A DNA stretch of 6,521 nucleotides from positions 1 to 6,521 of the forward strand of contig CANRGU010000071.1 of the NCBI GenBank assembly GCA_947630255.1, written 5' to 3'. This DNA comes from an uncultured Clostridia bacterium (GTDB lineage: Bacteria > Bacillota > Clostridia > TANB77 > CAG-508). This document shows, piece after piece, positions 6,288 to 6,521 of the stretch (within the stretch, counting starts at the first letter, position 1; every line of letters begins with the position of its first letter). A program made the translations under genes and the position numbers. The notes beneath the pieces are model-generated. The model ran no database searches, had not been told where the DNA came from, and saw only the letters and a program-made list of their open reading frames with translations.

Positions 6288-6521
6288 CTAAAATCTATCT
6301 TGTATTGTTCTATTAATTACATCCAATTGTTGTTCTCTTGTTAATTTCGTAAAATGAACAGCATATCCAGATACTCTTATAGTAAGCTGAGGATATTTTT
6401 CAGGATGTTCCATAGCATCTTCTAATAATGCTCTATCAAATACATTTACATTAATATGATGACCTGTATTTGCAAAATATCCATCAAGCATATTTACTAA
6501 ATTAGAAATTCTTGTATTTTC
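6288..6521 (-). CDS. pflB: Formate acetyltransferase (pyruvate formate-lyase), C-terminal 77 residues
   Basis: This is the 3' end of a gene that continues past the right edge of the window. PFL converts pyruvate and CoA to acetyl-CoA and formate. The visible 77 residues are the glycyl-radical domain: HHINVNVF, AMEHPEKYPQLTIRVSGYAV, then KLTREQQLDVINRT. The radical glycine is in RVSGYAV, encoded at 6366-6368, 25 residues before the end as expected (E. coli Gly734 of 760). The VSGYAV motif and the AMEHPEKYPQLTIR stretch are those of true PFL rather than diol dehydratase or choline lyase relatives. The stop is TAG at 6288-6290. The reading frame is open to the window edge, so the ATG at 6491 is an internal methionine, not a start. 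The promoter lies outside the window. Confidence 0.96.
   Translation of the reverse strand, partial: ENTRISNLVNMLDGYFANTGHHINVNVFDRALLEDAMEHPEKYPQLTIRVSGYAVHFTKLTREQQLDVINRTIQDRF

Noticed and set aside
6288..6491. Short stand-alone 67-aa glycyl-radical protein (YfiD-like) starting at ATG 6491
   Set aside because: The frame stays open upstream to the window edge and encodes normal PFL sequence (ENTRISNLVN). It is therefore the 3' end of full-length pflB cut by the window.
1..6521. A new defence system, CRISPR array, mobile element or RNA gene
   Set aside because: No regularly spaced repeats, transposase or integrase, terminal inverted repeats, tRNA or rRNA signatures were seen on either strand. 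Every long frame belongs to a known housekeeping family.

Overview
The window is AT-rich DNA with A/T-ending codons, AGA for most arginines, strong Shine-Dalgarno sites and the standard genetic code. The gene content is an FtsEX operon with secreted M23 hydrolases, a C-terminal processing protease, and an oxygen-sensitive pyruvate formate-lyase pair. Together these point to a fermentative, anaerobic low-GC Gram-positive, most likely a member of the Clostridia. This is inferred from gene content and composition. No rRNA or other marker is present to fix the taxon.

Layout. Bases 1-197 are non-coding as far as can be seen. They hold an imperfect 24-bp tandem repeat and two candidate sigma-A promoters. 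A plus-strand cluster follows: ftsE (198-878), ftsX (875-1771, overlapping ftsE by 4 bp), then two tandem paralogues that each encode a signal peptide, a long coiled coil and an M23 (LytM) peptidase domain (1788-3008 and 3026-4186). The gaps in this block are 16 and 17 bp, so it looks like one transcript. A 117-bp gap with a GC-rich hairpin separates it from a membrane-anchored PDZ/S41 protease of the CtpA/CtpB type (4304-5503). A perfect 16-bp stem-loop at 5518-5555 serves as a bidirectional terminator between this gene and the convergent minus-strand pair pflB (3' end only, 6288-6521) and pflA (5535-6266).

How the genes work together. FtsE is the cytoplasmic ATPase and FtsX the membrane subunit of a complex that transmits ATP-driven conformational changes across the membrane to a coiled-coil murein hydrolase or activator. 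In E. coli the partner is EnvC, in pneumococcus PcsB, in Bacillus CwlO. Here the obvious partners are the two adjacent coiled-coil/M23 proteins. Both keep the full set of M23 zinc ligands, so they are probably hydrolases themselves rather than catalytically dead activators like E. coli EnvC. The S41 protease next door could process or turn over these envelope proteins; that is a context-based inference. The pflB-pflA pair is a separate metabolic unit: glycyl-radical pyruvate formate-lyase and its radical-SAM activase.

I see no mobile element, CRISPR array, RNA gene or defence system. The most interesting content is the duplicated, apparently catalytic FtsEX partner module and its link to the S41 protease. 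It is a variation on a known system, not an evident new one.
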